From CAVQNQ01 sp963714205 (GTDB lineage: Bacteria; Acidobacteriota; Terriglobia; Bryobacterales; Bryobacteraceae), in assembly GCA_963714205.1 (NCBI GenBank), contig CAVQNQ010000008.1, positions 124,001-188,000 of the forward strand: 64,000 nt of DNA, read 5' to 3'. Position numbers and translations under genes: made by a program. The notes beneath the pieces were generated by a model that did no database searches, was not told where the DNA came from, and worked only from the letters and a program-made list of their open reading frames with translations. Shown piece after piece: positions 52,225 through 60,896 of this stretch (the first letter of the stretch is position 1; the number at the start of each line of letters is the position of its first letter).

Positions 52225-52905
52225 CTACCGCATATAGAACAAGCTCAGCCGCGGCAGCCCGGCCTTCTCGAGCAAGTTCCGCTCCAGGTATTGCTTCTCC
52301 AGCATGCTGAGTTGCTCGGCCGTCATCTTGCCGCGGTAGGGACGCAATTGCCGGTCGAGTTCGCGACGCGCCTCGAGCGACTCTTCTTCGCTCTGGCGCG
52401 CGCGGGCCAGCGCCATGGCCTTCTCCTCGAGCACCGTCAGCCGGCGCTCCAGGTCTTCGAGGTCCGCATACTGCATCTCCACATCGCCGGCTAGTGTGCC
52501 GAGCGAGGCCGCGATCTCGCCGTATTCCGCGGGCAGCGCCGCCGCGTTGCCGGCGAGATACGCGCGCAGTTCCTCGATCGAGAACGGCGCCGCGCTCTCC
52601 CGACGCGGCCTCTCGGCTCCCGCCCCGGCCATGATCTGCGCCTCTGCGAGCACCGCCTGCGCGCAAAACGCGAGCGAGTTGACCATCTGCGCCTTCACCT
52701 TGCGCGCGCGCCATTTCTCGAAGGCCGCGTCGATGCCGCGCATCACCGCTTCGATGGGCACGCCCGCGTTCTTCCACGTCTCGATCAGCGCCCAGTCGAG
52801 CGGCGAAACGAGGAACAGGCCGGTGCCGCGCGCGCGCTGGAAATGCTCCTCGATCTCGGTGAAGTAGTTGAAGTAGTTGTGAGTGAAATCGCCGCTTTCG
52901 CTCAC
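52225..52905 (-). CDS. Hypothetical protein downstream of coaX
   Basis: A 226-aa protein. The GTG at 52905 overlaps the coaX stop (GTGA). It starts SESGDFTHNYFNYFTEIEEHFQRARGTGLFLVSPLDWALIETWKNAGVPIEAVMRGIDAAFEKW, a well-conserved-looking helical domain, then has a helical, Glu-rich coiled-coil part (LEDLERRLTVLEEKAMALARA) and a final KYLERNLL segment. I recognise no named family. Its coupling to coaX suggests a conserved accessory role. Confidence 0.72.
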   Translation of the reverse strand: MSESGDFTHNYFNYFTEIEEHFQRARGTGLFLVSPLDWALIETWKNAGVPIEAVMRGIDAAFEKWRARKVKAQMVNSLAFCAQAVLAEAQIMAGAGAERPRRESAAPFSIEELRAYLAGNAAALPAEYGEIAASLGTLAGDVEMQYADLEDLERRLTVLEEKAMALARARQSEEESLEARRELDRQLRPYRGKMTAEQLSMLEKQYLERNLLEKAGLPRLSLFYMR

Positions 52906-53669
52906 CGGTGGTTGCGCGCCCAGATCATCTCCAGGCCCTCCAGGGTGAGGTGCTCGTCCACCGTTTTCAGGTACCGCGAGCCGCTCACAATCAGGTGCGC
53001 CTGCCCGCCCGTGGCCACCGTTTTGGTGTCCGGCCCCATCTTGGCGATGACCCGCTCCAGAATCCCGTCGATCGCCCCGATGGTGCCGTAGTACAGCCCC
53101 GCCTGAATGCTCGCGACGGTGTTGGTGCCCACGATATCGAGCGGCGCGCGGAAATCCACCATGGGCAGCCGCGCCGTCTTCTTGAACAAAGCATCGATCG
53201 ACATGCCGACGCCCACCGCTATGGCGCCGCCCAGGTATTCGCCGTCTTTCGAAATCACGTCCACGTTGATCGTGGTACCCAGGTCCACGATGGCGCACGG
53301 CCCGCCGTACTTCGAGAAACCCGCCACGCCGTTCACCAGCCGGTCGGCGCCCACCTCGCTGGGGTTGTCGTAGCGTATGGTCAGCCCCAAGTCGGTGCGC
53401 GGGGTCACGAACATCGCCTCGGTGTGGAAGTAGCGCTCCGCCATGAATGCCAGGGTTCCGTCGATGGGCGGCACCACGCTCGCGATGATCATGCCATCGA
53501 CGCTCTCGATGGCCAGGCCCGCCGGGCCGAACAGGTTGTGCAGCAGGATGCCCCATTCGTCGGCAGTCTGGTCGTGAACCGTCCGCAGCCGCCACTGGGA
53601 TACCAGTTTCCGGCCTTCGAAAGCCCCGATGGTGATGTTACTGTTGCCTGCGTCAAGAGCCAGCAGCAC
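52902..53669 (-). CDS. coaX: Type III pantothenate kinase
   Basis: A 255-aa enzyme that phosphorylates pantothenate, the first step of CoA synthesis. The fold signatures are LALDAGNSNITIGAFEG, YDNPSEVGADRLVNGVAGF, AIVDLGTTINVDVISKDGEYLGGAIAVGVGMSIDALF, NTVASIQAGLYYG and TGGQAHLI. The GTG at 53669 is preferred for its GGGAGG at 5-nt spacing; a TTG at 53684 would add five residues. It overlaps the end of birA. Confidence 0.94.
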   Translation of the reverse strand: MLLALDAGNSNITIGAFEGRKLVSQWRLRTVHDQTADEWGILLHNLFGPAGLAIESVDGMIIASVVPPIDGTLAFMAERYFHTEAMFVTPRTDLGLTIRYDNPSEVGADRLVNGVAGFSKYGGPCAIVDLGTTINVDVISKDGEYLGGAIAVGVGMSIDALFKKTARLPMVDFRAPLDIVGTNTVASIQAGLYYGTIGAIDGILERVIAKMGPDTKTVATGGQAHLIVSGSRYLKTVDEHLTLEGLEMIWARNHR

Positions 53670-54363
53670 GAACGCCTCCCGCAAGAATCAGGGTATCGGT
53701 TCCATCGTCCCGGCGTACCACGAGGTATCCGTCCTTGTCCAGGCCCGCCGTCACGCCTTCGATTACGCCCTCCGGCTGCGACACCGTCACGCGCCGGCCG
53801 CTGGCGTAGCTCGAAGCTTGAGCGAAGAGCCGCAGAACGCTCTCCTGGTCGAATTCCAGCAGACGGTCCACGGCGGGCAGCAGCGCCAGGAAGATTTCTT
53901 CGCGCGCGAATTCCCGTCCGGCTTCCAGGCGCAGCGAGGTGGCCTCCGCCGCCAGCTCCGCCGGGAACGCACGATGGTTCACGTTGATCCCGATGCCCGC
54001 CACCGCCTTGCCATCCACTAATTGCACCAGGATGCCCGCCGCCTTTTTGCCGCCCAGCATCAGATCGTTGGGCCAGCGCAGGTCGCAGGAGATCCCTGTG
54101 CTTTCGGCGATGGCCTCGACTGCCGCCAGGCCCAGCGCCAAAGTGAGGACCGGCCGCCTCTCGAGCACGATCGAACAATAGATGCCCGCCTGCGGTTCCG
54201 AGTGCCAGGTATGCCCATGGCGCCCGAGGCCGGCGCTCTGTTCCTCGGCGATTACCGCCGCGCCGAATTCCAGCTTGGCCGCCGCGTGCATGGTCGAAGA
54301 GATCGCCGGGTAATAGTCGATGCGCCGCGCGGGAAATGCTCGCCGGATGCGGCCGATGTCCAT
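53653..54363 (-). CDS. birA: Biotin-[acetyl-CoA-carboxylase] ligase, no DNA-binding domain
   Basis: A 236-aa group I biotin protein ligase that attaches biotin to carboxylase carrier proteins. Seen: SSTM near the start, EEQSAGLGRHGHTWHSEPQAGIYCSIVLE (ATP/biotin loop), DLRWPNDLMLGGKKAAGILVQ and GIGINVNHRAFP. It begins directly with the catalytic domain and has no N-terminal winged helix, so unlike E. coli BirA it cannot repress bio genes. Its ATG overlaps the nadC stop (TGATG). Confidence 0.93.
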   Translation of the reverse strand: MDIGRIRRAFPARRIDYYPAISSTMHAAAKLEFGAAVIAEEQSAGLGRHGHTWHSEPQAGIYCSIVLERRPVLTLALGLAAVEAIAESTGISCDLRWPNDLMLGGKKAAGILVQLVDGKAVAGIGINVNHRAFPAELAAEATSLRLEAGREFAREEIFLALLPAVDRLLEFDQESVLRLFAQASSYASGRRVTVSQPEGVIEGVTAGLDKDGYLVVRRDDGTDTLILAGGVRAAGS

Positions 54364-55178
54364 CACGCCAGCTCCAGCCGGAAGCTGATATCCACCGCTC
54401 GCGCCGAATGCGTGATGGCGCCCGACGATACGAAATCCGCGCCCGTTTCAGCGTAAGCCCGCACGTTCTCGAGCGTGATCCCGCCGGAGAGTTCCACCTT
54501 GGCGCGCCCGGCGATTTCGCGCACCCAAGCGGCCGCCTCCTCGGGGGTGAGGTTGTCGAGCAGCAGATGACCGGCTCCATTCTCGAGAGCCTCGCGCAGC
54601 TCTTCCCAGGTGCGCACCTCGATCTCGATGGGCAATCCGGTGCCTCGCGCCCGCACGATGGCCTGCGCCACGCCGCCCGCCGCCGCGATGTGGTTGTTCT
54701 TGATCAGCACCGCGTCAAATAATCCCATGCGGTGGTTGGTCGCACCGCCCGCGCGCGCGGCCATCTTCTCCAGCAGGCGCAGGCCCGGAGTGGTCTTGCG
54801 CGTGTCCAGCACGCGGCAGCCCGTGCCGGCCACCGCCTCGGAGTACTGGCGCGCGGTGGTGGCCACGCCGCTCAGCCGCTGGAGGAAATTGAGCGCCACG
54901 CGCTCGCATTCGAGCAGCGTGCGGGCCCGCCCGCGCACCGTGGCGATAGTCTCGCCTTCCACGCACCGGTCGCCATCGCGCTTCAGCAGCGTCAGCTCAT
55001 CCACCCCGCCGCGCTCGTCGTAGATCGGCCGCAGCACCTGCAGACCTGCCACCACCAGCTCTTCGCGCGCCAGGAAGCGCCCACTTGCCTGCTGCGCTTC
55101 CGTAACGCAGGCGAAGGTGGTCACATCGCCCGTGCCGATATCTTCTTCGAGCGCGCGGCGTACGATTCCCGCGATCAT
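54363..55178 (-). CDS. nadC: Nicotinate-nucleotide (quinolinate) pyrophosphorylase, carboxylating
   Basis: A 271-aa enzyme that converts quinolinate plus PRPP to nicotinate mononucleotide in NAD synthesis. Seen: ALEEDIGTGDVTT, FLAREELVVAGLQVL, NFLQRLSGVAT, VLDTRKTTPGLRLLEKMAARAGGATNHRMGLFDAVLIKNNH, IEVRTWEELREALENGAGHLLLDNLTPEE, VELSGGITLENVRAYAETGADFVSSG. Its ATG overlaps the valS stop (ATGA). The upstream open frame belongs to valS antisense reading and is ignored. Confidence 0.96.
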   Translation of the reverse strand: MIAGIVRRALEEDIGTGDVTTFACVTEAQQASGRFLAREELVVAGLQVLRPIYDERGGVDELTLLKRDGDRCVEGETIATVRGRARTLLECERVALNFLQRLSGVATTARQYSEAVAGTGCRVLDTRKTTPGLRLLEKMAARAGGATNHRMGLFDAVLIKNNHIAAAGGVAQAIVRARGTGLPIEIEVRTWEELREALENGAGHLLLDNLTPEEAAAWVREIAGRAKVELSGGITLENVRAYAETGADFVSSGAITHSARAVDISFRLELA

Positions 55179-57835
55179 AGCGCGTCGTCGGTCTTGCGCA
55201 GTTGCGCCTGGTAGTCCGCCAGCTTTTGGCGGATGCTCTCCACTACCTTGGCCGGGGCTTTGCTCAGGAAGGTATCGTCGCTCAACTGGCGCTCGGAGTT
55301 GGCGATGTTGCGAACGAGTTGGTCGCGCTCCTTCTCGAGGCGCTTGCGTTGCGCCTCTTCCTGCGCCTGCGGCACCTTCAGCACCAGGTCGAACTGCGCG
55401 GTGGAGCGCATCGCGGCGGCTCGGGGCGCTGCTTCGGCCTTGAACTCGAGTGTTACGTTGGCCAGCTTCTGGATGGCCTCCGCGTGCCCGCGCGCCACTT
55501 CCAGCGCCGAATTGCGCGCGTAGAGCGCGCCTTCGAGTCGCTGCTTGGGGTCTAGCTTGCTCTCGGTGCGCAAGGTGCGCGCCATGGTCACAATCTCCTG
55601 AAGCAGCTCGATTTCGCGTTCCGCCTCGAAATCCGTGACCTCTTTGCGGTACTGCGGATAGGCCGCCAAGGCGATCGAGATGGGCCGCCCCGCCGCCCCC
55701 GCCGCCATGCGCTGCCAGATCTCTTCGGTGAGAAACGGCATGGCCGGGTGCAGCAGCCGCAGAGCCGTCTCGAAGGCCGCCAGCGTGTTGCGCCAGCCCG
55801 CATCCAGGCCGGAACTTTCGCGAAAGCGCAGCTTCTTCAGCTCCAGATACCAATCGCAGAATTCGTGCCAGAAGAAATGCCACAAAACCTGCGCGGCTTC
55901 GTGGAAACGGTACTGCTCGAGCGCCCGGTTGACCTCGTCGGCGCAATGGTTCAGGCGGCTGAAGATCCAGCGGTCCTCGATGGGCACTTCCAGCGTGGCC
56001 GGGTCCGGCTCCGGAAGAAACTGCGCCAGGCTCTCCGGAACCCACGGCTCCACGCCCGAGCGCTCCATATTGAGGAACAGGAAGCGGGCGGCGTTCCAGA
56101 TCTTGTTGGCGAAGGCGCGCGCGCTTTCCATGCGCTCTTCGGAGAGCACGATGTCGGTGCCCGGCGCGGCCCCTTGCAGCAGGGCCATGCGCACCGCGTC
56201 GGTGCCGTATTTTTCGGTGACCACCAGCGGGTCGATCACGTTGCCGCGCGTCTTGGACATCTTCTGCCGCTCGGCGTCGCGCACCAGCGCGTGGATGTAG
56301 CACTGGCGGTACGGCACATCGCCCATGAATTCCAGCCCCAGCATGATCATGCGGGCGCCCCAGAAAAACAGGATGTCGAAGCCGTGGATCATCAGCGAGG
56401 TGGGGTAGTAGGTGGCCAGGTCCTCGGTCTGGTCCGGCCAGCCCAGCGTGGAAAACGGCCACAGGCCGGAGCTGAACCAGGTATCGAGCACGTCGGAATC
56501 CTGCTCGAGATGCCCCGCGCCGCAGCGCGGGCACGCAGCCGGCGTCTCGCGCGCCACCACGATCTCATGGCACTCGCGGCAGTGCCACGCCGGTATACGG
56601 TGGCCCCACCAGAGCTGGCGCGAAATGCACCAGTCGCGGATGTTGTACATCCACTCGTAATAGGTCTTGGTCCAGTTGGGCGGCACGAACTGGATGCGGC
56701 CCTTCTCCACCGCCTCGATGGCCTTTTCGGCCAATGGTTTGGTGCGCACGAACCATTGCGTCGAGACCAGCGGTTCCACCGGCGTGGCGCACCGGCTGCA
56801 CTTGCCCAGGCTCAGCGGGTAATCTTCGATCTTCGCCATCAGGCCGCGCTCTTCCAGATGCGCCACCACCCTGCGGCGCGCTTCGAAGCGGTCGAGACCC
56901 GCGTAGGCGCCGGCTTCGGCGGTCATCTCGCCGGTCTCGTCGATGACCTTGATTTTGGGCAGATTGTGGCGCCGCCCGGCCTCGAAATCGTTGGGATCGT
57001 GCGCGGGCGTCACCTTCACCGCGCCGCTGCCGAACGCCGGGTCGGCCAGCTCGTCCAGGATGATGGGGATCTCGCGCTCCATCAGGGGCAGTTCCACGGT
57101 CTTGCCGTGCAGATCGAAGTAGCGCTCATCCTTGGGGTTCACGGCCACGGCCGTGTCGCCCAGCATGGTCTCGGGCCGCGTGGTGGCCACCGTGACGTAG
57201 CGCCCGGCCGCGGCGCCCTTGACCGGGTAGCGTATGTGCCACAGGTGCCCCTGCACGTCGGCGTGGGCCACTTCGAGGTCCGAAAGCGCCGTGTTGCACT
57301 TGGGGCACCAGTTCACCATGTACTCGCCGCGGTAAATGAGCCCCTTCTCGTACAGACGGACGAAAACCTCGCGGACGGCGCGGGAAAGCCCGGCATCCAG
57401 GGTGAAGCGCTCGCGGCTCCAGTCGCAACTCGCGCCCAGCCGGATCATCTGGCGCTTGATGGTGTCGCCGTACTCCTGTTTCCATTGCCAGACGCGCTTT
57501 TCGAACTCTTCGCGCCCCAAATCGCGGTATTGAATGCCTTCCTCGGCGAGCTTGCGGGCCACCACCATCTGGGTCGCGATGCCCGCATGGTCAGTGCCCG
57601 GCAGCCACAGGGTGTTGTCACCCAGCATGCGATGCCACCGGACGGTGAGATCGATTTCCGAATGTTCGAGCATGTGGCCTATGTGGAGAGACCCGGTCAC
57701 ATTGGGCGGCGGGATGGCGAGCGAGAATACCCGGCCGGAAGATCCGCCGGCGGCGAGGAACACGCCGGAATCGATCCACCACTGCGCCCAATGCGGCTCA
57801 AACCGCTGAGGCTCATAGACCTTGTCGATTTGCAT
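55175..57835 (-). CDS. valS: Valyl-tRNA synthetase
   Basis: An 886-aa class I aminoacyl-tRNA synthetase. The HIGH motif is in NVTGSLHIGHMLEHSE and KMSKS reads KMSKTRGNVIDP. The editing (CP1) domain carries TTRPETMLGDTAVAVNPKD and a conserved VKVTPAHDPNDFEAG segment. The anticodon-binding helical domain and a C-terminal coiled coil (EAQRKRLEKERDQLVRNIANSERQL) complete the normal ValS layout. It heads the valS-nadC-birA-coaX operon. An extended -10 (TGGTATGAT) may lie just upstream on the minus strand. Confidence 0.97.
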   Translation of the reverse strand: MQIDKVYEPQRFEPHWAQWWIDSGVFLAAGGSSGRVFSLAIPPPNVTGSLHIGHMLEHSEIDLTVRWHRMLGDNTLWLPGTDHAGIATQMVVARKLAEEGIQYRDLGREEFEKRVWQWKQEYGDTIKRQMIRLGASCDWSRERFTLDAGLSRAVREVFVRLYEKGLIYRGEYMVNWCPKCNTALSDLEVAHADVQGHLWHIRYPVKGAAAGRYVTVATTRPETMLGDTAVAVNPKDERYFDLHGKTVELPLMEREIPIILDELADPAFGSGAVKVTPAHDPNDFEAGRRHNLPKIKVIDETGEMTAEAGAYAGLDRFEARRRVVAHLEERGLMAKIEDYPLSLGKCSRCATPVEPLVSTQWFVRTKPLAEKAIEAVEKGRIQFVPPNWTKTYYEWMYNIRDWCISRQLWWGHRIPAWHCRECHEIVVARETPAACPRCGAGHLEQDSDVLDTWFSSGLWPFSTLGWPDQTEDLATYYPTSLMIHGFDILFFWGARMIMLGLEFMGDVPYRQCYIHALVRDAERQKMSKTRGNVIDPLVVTEKYGTDAVRMALLQGAAPGTDIVLSEERMESARAFANKIWNAARFLFLNMERSGVEPWVPESLAQFLPEPDPATLEVPIEDRWIFSRLNHCADEVNRALEQYRFHEAAQVLWHFFWHEFCDWYLELKKLRFRESSGLDAGWRNTLAAFETALRLLHPAMPFLTEEIWQRMAAGAAGRPISIALAAYPQYRKEVTDFEAEREIELLQEIVTMARTLRTESKLDPKQRLEGALYARNSALEVARGHAEAIQKLANVTLEFKAEAAPRAAAMRSTAQFDLVLKVPQAQEEAQRKRLEKERDQLVRNIANSERQLSDDTFLSKAPAKVVESIRQKLADYQAQLRKTDDAL

Positions 57836-57874
57836 GGGGGAACTACCATCATACCAAGGCAGTCCAAATGAAGA

Positions 57875-57901
57875 GGGCGGCCGGTGTACTCACAGCCGCC
57901 C
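57875..57901 (-). terminator. Candidate terminator hairpin at the end of the heptose cluster
   Basis: GGGCGGC and GCCGCCC (7-bp arms at 57875-57881 and 57895-57901) flank a 13-nt loop, downstream of the 57943-58494 gene. On the minus strand the hairpin is followed by TCTTCATTT, a moderate T run. It separates the heptose cluster from valS. Confidence 0.5.
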
Positions 57902-57942
57902 GTTCACCTCTGACGCAGGCCGTCCCACCCCATGTGGAGAGG

Positions 57943-58494
57943 CTATCCCAGCAACTTCCAAAGCAGAAACAGCACCCCGGCCAAAAACCCGGCCGCAGCT
58001 TGAAACTCTTGATTCCTTAGATATAGCTCCACCCGGAAAGGATTCGACTTTCCGCCCGGGTCCGCCCGCCAGCGCGGCCACAGCGCCGGAACGCGCCCGG
58101 CGTAGGCCGCATATTCCGGGAATAGCCGCCGCAAGTGCTGTTCTTCCAGTTGGATAACGGGCAAATAGACCATCGCGAAGACGGCCGCGAACAACAGGCC
58201 CAGACCGAGGCTGCGGGCCGCCATTGCCAGCCCGGCGGCCACCAGCAGCGTGCCGATGTACAGCGGGTTGCGCGTGTAAGCATACGGGCCGCCGGTGGCG
58301 AGCTGCCGGTTCTTGGCCAGGCATCCCGCCGCCCAGGCGCGCAACGCCAGGCCCAGCAACGAGACCGGCAGGCCGATCGCCAGCGAGCCGGCCGTGGGAT
58401 GCGAAAACCAGGCGAAGGCGGCCACGATCAGGAATCCGCTGGGAACCCGCAACCGCGCCACGAAATCGGCGTATCGTTTCGGAAAGGCGATCAT
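57943..58494 (-). CDS. Isoprenylcysteine-methyltransferase-like integral membrane protein
   Basis: A 183-aa membrane protein from the ATG at 58494, which overlaps the stop of the upstream glycosyltransferase (ATGA). It has four hydrophobic helices and the ICMT/PEMT-type cofactor segment LATGGPYAYTRNPLYIGTLLV, followed by EEQHLRRLFPEYAAYAGRVPALWP. Relatives methylate isoprenylcysteine or lipids using S-adenosylmethionine; bacterial members have mostly unknown substrates. Its place at the end of an envelope glycan cluster hints at a lipid substrate. Confidence 0.82.
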   Translation of the reverse strand: MIAFPKRYADFVARLRVPSGFLIVAAFAWFSHPTAGSLAIGLPVSLLGLALRAWAAGCLAKNRQLATGGPYAYTRNPLYIGTLLVAAGLAMAARSLGLGLLFAAVFAMVYLPVIQLEEQHLRRLFPEYAAYAGRVPALWPRWRADPGGKSNPFRVELYLRNQEFQAAAGFLAGVLFLLWKLLG

Positions 58495-59471
58495 GGGGTC
58501 GAGCACCTTTCAAGCGCCGGGCGCAGGGCTTCGAACACCTCATCGGGGCCGACCCGGCGCATGCTCGCGTCGATCTCCGGGCGCCGCTTGTACGAGGTGA
58601 TGGCTCCGGCGCAGCGCAGCACCCGGAGCGAGCCGCCGTACGGGCCGTTGCGCGCCGGATCAGTGGGGCCGAAAACGGCCACGCCTGGTTTGGCGAGGGC
58701 CGCGGCCAGGTGCAGGGGGCCGCTATCGACCCCCACCACGGCGGCGGCGTGGCGGGTGGCGTGGATCAACCCGGCGATGCCCGAGAAGTGCGGCCGGGTA
58801 TTCTCCGTGGACGGCAGATCGGCGCCGGGCGGGCCGTTCAACACCAGAGGGATGCCGAATTCGCGGCCCAGTCGTCCGGCCAGCGCGGCGTAATACTCAA
58901 GGGGCCATTGCTTGGAGCGCCACCCAGCCAGGGGAGAGGCGAGCACGAAATCACCCGCCGGAAGCTCGCCTTCGGGCAGCCCCGCGGGCAGGTGGAATTC
59001 GCGCATGGCCTCGCGCGCTCCGCCCGATGCCGCCGCGGCCAGGTCCGAATTCCGATCCACCACGTGCGCCGCGCCGCTCAAGACCTGGCGCGAGTAGAAA
59101 ACCGCCGCGGGGCGCTCGCGCAGCAGCCCGGCGTCGAAGCCGAAAATCGAGGCCGGACGCGCGGCCGCGGCCGCCAGCGCGGATTTGATCAGGCCCTGAA
59201 AATCGACCGCCAGGTCGTAAGGCTCGGATCGCAAATCCCGCCAGCTCTCCAGCAGCCCCGCCGCCGAATGGCGGCGCAGCCGCACCACGCGGTCGACATG
59301 CGGATTCTCCTCCAGCAACGCGGCCCAACGCGGCTCCACTAGCCAAGTGAGCCGCGCGCCGGGACAATTGTATTTCAGCGTGGCCACCGCGGGCAGCGTG
59401 TGGACAATGTCGCCCATGGCCCCCAGCCGGACCACCAGGATGCGCGGGCTAGAGGGCGCGCCGGTGGACAT
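58491..59471 (-). CDS. waaC: Family 9 glycosyltransferase, lipopolysaccharide heptosyltransferase I-like
   Basis: A 326-aa GT-B-fold enzyme: ILVVRLGAMGDIVHTLPAVATLK, LTWLVEPRWAALLEENP, YDLAVDFQGLIKSAL, ASPLAGWRSKQWPLEYYAALA, VVGVDSGPLHLAAALAKPGVAVFGPTDPARNGPYG. The order and wording match WaaC-type transferases that add L-glycero-D-manno-heptose to the Kdo core. The exact acceptor is inferred. It overlaps the preceding RfaE2-like gene by 23 bases. Confidence 0.88.
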   Translation of the reverse strand: MSTGAPSSPRILVVRLGAMGDIVHTLPAVATLKYNCPGARLTWLVEPRWAALLEENPHVDRVVRLRRHSAAGLLESWRDLRSEPYDLAVDFQGLIKSALAAAAARPASIFGFDAGLLRERPAAVFYSRQVLSGAAHVVDRNSDLAAAASGGAREAMREFHLPAGLPEGELPAGDFVLASPLAGWRSKQWPLEYYAALAGRLGREFGIPLVLNGPPGADLPSTENTRPHFSGIAGLIHATRHAAAVVGVDSGPLHLAAALAKPGVAVFGPTDPARNGPYGGSLRVLRCAGAITSYKRRPEIDASMRRVGPDEVFEALRPALERCSTP

Positions 59472-59823
59472 CTTCCCTCAACTGGCGCGCGCGGCAGCGG
59501 TCCGCCGATTCCAGGTGGACCGTCTCCAGTGGTTTGAGACAGCTCGCCAGGCGCTCCAGTTCCGCATCGTCCGCAATCACGACGTAGTCTATCACGCGCA
59601 GCGCGGCGGCCAGTTCCGCGCGCGCGCGCCGCGGCAGGATCTCCGTTTCGAGCGGCAGCACAACTGCCACGAGCGTCCGCGCTCCGGTCCGTTCGCGTAT
59701 GGCCGCGAGATCGCGCACCAGCGAAGCCCGCAGCACGTCGAAGCCGCCGGCCACGATTACCAGCCCGGGCCACGCGCATGACAGCGCATCGTCCAGGCTC
59801 AGGATCTTGTTTCGTGTGTCCAC
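59449..59823 (-). CDS. Degenerate RfaE2/HldE-type nucleotidyltransferase-fold protein
   Basis: A 124-aa protein from a GTG at 59823 that overlaps waaF by 25 bases. It opens like RfaE2 (KILSLDDAL), and AGGFDVLRASLV at 25-36 aligns with the family motif NGCFDLLHxGHV. H becomes R32 and the GH pair becomes S34-L35. The later pattern RARAELAAALRVIDYVVIADD matches the RfaE2 segment that follows the motif. The C-terminal ISTT-type ATP loop is absent. Intact RfaE2 activates heptose-1-phosphate with ATP; this one lacks the catalytic His residues. It lies between two heptosyltransferase genes, so a structural or regulatory role in heptose synthesis is inferred. Confidence 0.65.
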   Translation of the reverse strand: MDTRNKILSLDDALSCAWPGLVIVAGGFDVLRASLVRDLAAIRERTGARTLVAVVLPLETEILPRRARAELAAALRVIDYVVIADDAELERLASCLKPLETVHLESADRCRARQLREDVHRRAL

Positions 59824-60884
59824 CGGGCGGCGGATTCCTCCCAAAGTTCGAGCGCCACCCCGGCCACGCGAGCGGCCGTGACGCGCGTCATGCAACGGTG
59901 GTCGATGGGGCACTCGCGCAGCAGGCACGGGCTGCACTCGGCGTGCTCGCGGACCACGCGCGCGAGCGGGCCGGTCGGACCGGTCGTGGTATCGTCAGTG
60001 GCCCCGAAAACCGCCACCGTGGGAACCGCCAGCGCCGAAGCCACGTGCATGGCGCCGGAATCGTTGGTCAGAAACAGGCGGCAGGTGGCCGCGAGGTCGA
60101 TGAACTCGCCGAGCGTGGTCTGGCCGGCCAGATTGCGGGCCTGTATCTTCGCACTCGCCAGTTCCCGCGCTACCAAATCGCAGAGTTCGCGCTCCGCCGC
60201 GGAACCGAACACCAGCACCGAACATTCGTCGAACCGGGCGGCCACCTCGGCGAAGCGTTCGGGCAGCCAGCGCTTGGCATTCCCGTAGGCCGCGCCGGGG
60301 CTGATTCCAACCACCGGCGCCGCGATCCCCAGGGCCGCGAGATGCCGGCTACCGGCCTCGCGCGCGGTCTCCAGGCCATCCAGCCGGATCGCCTCGGTGC
60401 GCGGGAAGCGCTCCATCAGGCCGGCGCGGCGCAGCAGCTCCAGGTAGTAGAAGCGCTCGTGGCGCGGAATCTCGCCCGGTTCCGGCACGGGGATGGCGCG
60501 CGTGAGCAGCAGACCGCGGCCATCGCGCTTGTAGCCGATGCGTTCGGGAATCGCGGCCAGCCACGCGACGAGCGCTGCGTCGAAAGCGTTCTGCAGCAGG
60601 ATGGCGCCATCGAAGCGCTCCCCGGCCAGGCGCCGGGCAAACGCGCGTCTGCCCCCGAAGCCACGCTGGGCGGGATATGGAATCACGCGGTCGATGGCGC
60701 TCTCGCGGGCGTACAGATCGGCCACCCCAGGCCTAGCCGCCACCGCCACGAGCGCGCGCGGAAAGATCTCGCGGATGGCGCGGATAGCGGGCAGCGACAT
60801 AACCGCGTCGCCCAGCCAGTTGGTGGCGCGCACCAGCACCTTCGACCACGAGGATGGGTTGAACGCCGCCACTGTCCCTAGCAT
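59799..60884 (-). CDS. waaF: Lipopolysaccharide heptosyltransferase II-like, family 9
   Basis: A 361-aa GT-B enzyme: VLVRATNWLGDAVMSLPAIRAIREIFP, DGAILLQNAFDAALVAWLAAIPERIGYKRDGRGLLLT, VGISPGAAYGNAKRWLPERFAEVA, LFLTNDSGAMHVASALAVPTVAVFGATD, and the WaaF-specific end HAECSPCLLRECPIDHRCM. It adds the second heptose to the LPS inner core. The gap to the upstream membrane gene is 12 bp, so they are likely one transcript. Confidence 0.93.
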   Translation of the reverse strand: MLGTVAAFNPSSWSKVLVRATNWLGDAVMSLPAIRAIREIFPRALVAVAARPGVADLYARESAIDRVIPYPAQRGFGGRRAFARRLAGERFDGAILLQNAFDAALVAWLAAIPERIGYKRDGRGLLLTRAIPVPEPGEIPRHERFYYLELLRRAGLMERFPRTEAIRLDGLETAREAGSRHLAALGIAAPVVGISPGAAYGNAKRWLPERFAEVAARFDECSVLVFGSAAERELCDLVARELASAKIQARNLAGQTTLGEFIDLAATCRLFLTNDSGAMHVASALAVPTVAVFGATDDTTTGPTGPLARVVREHAECSPCLLRECPIDHRCMTRVTAARVAGVALELWEESAARWTHETRS

Positions 60885-60896
60885 AACAATGGGGCC

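Noticed and set aside
55179..56534. Upstream extension of the nadC frame
   Set aside because: It is another frame of valS on the same strand with no NadC homology; the ATGA overlap at 55175-55178 gives the start.
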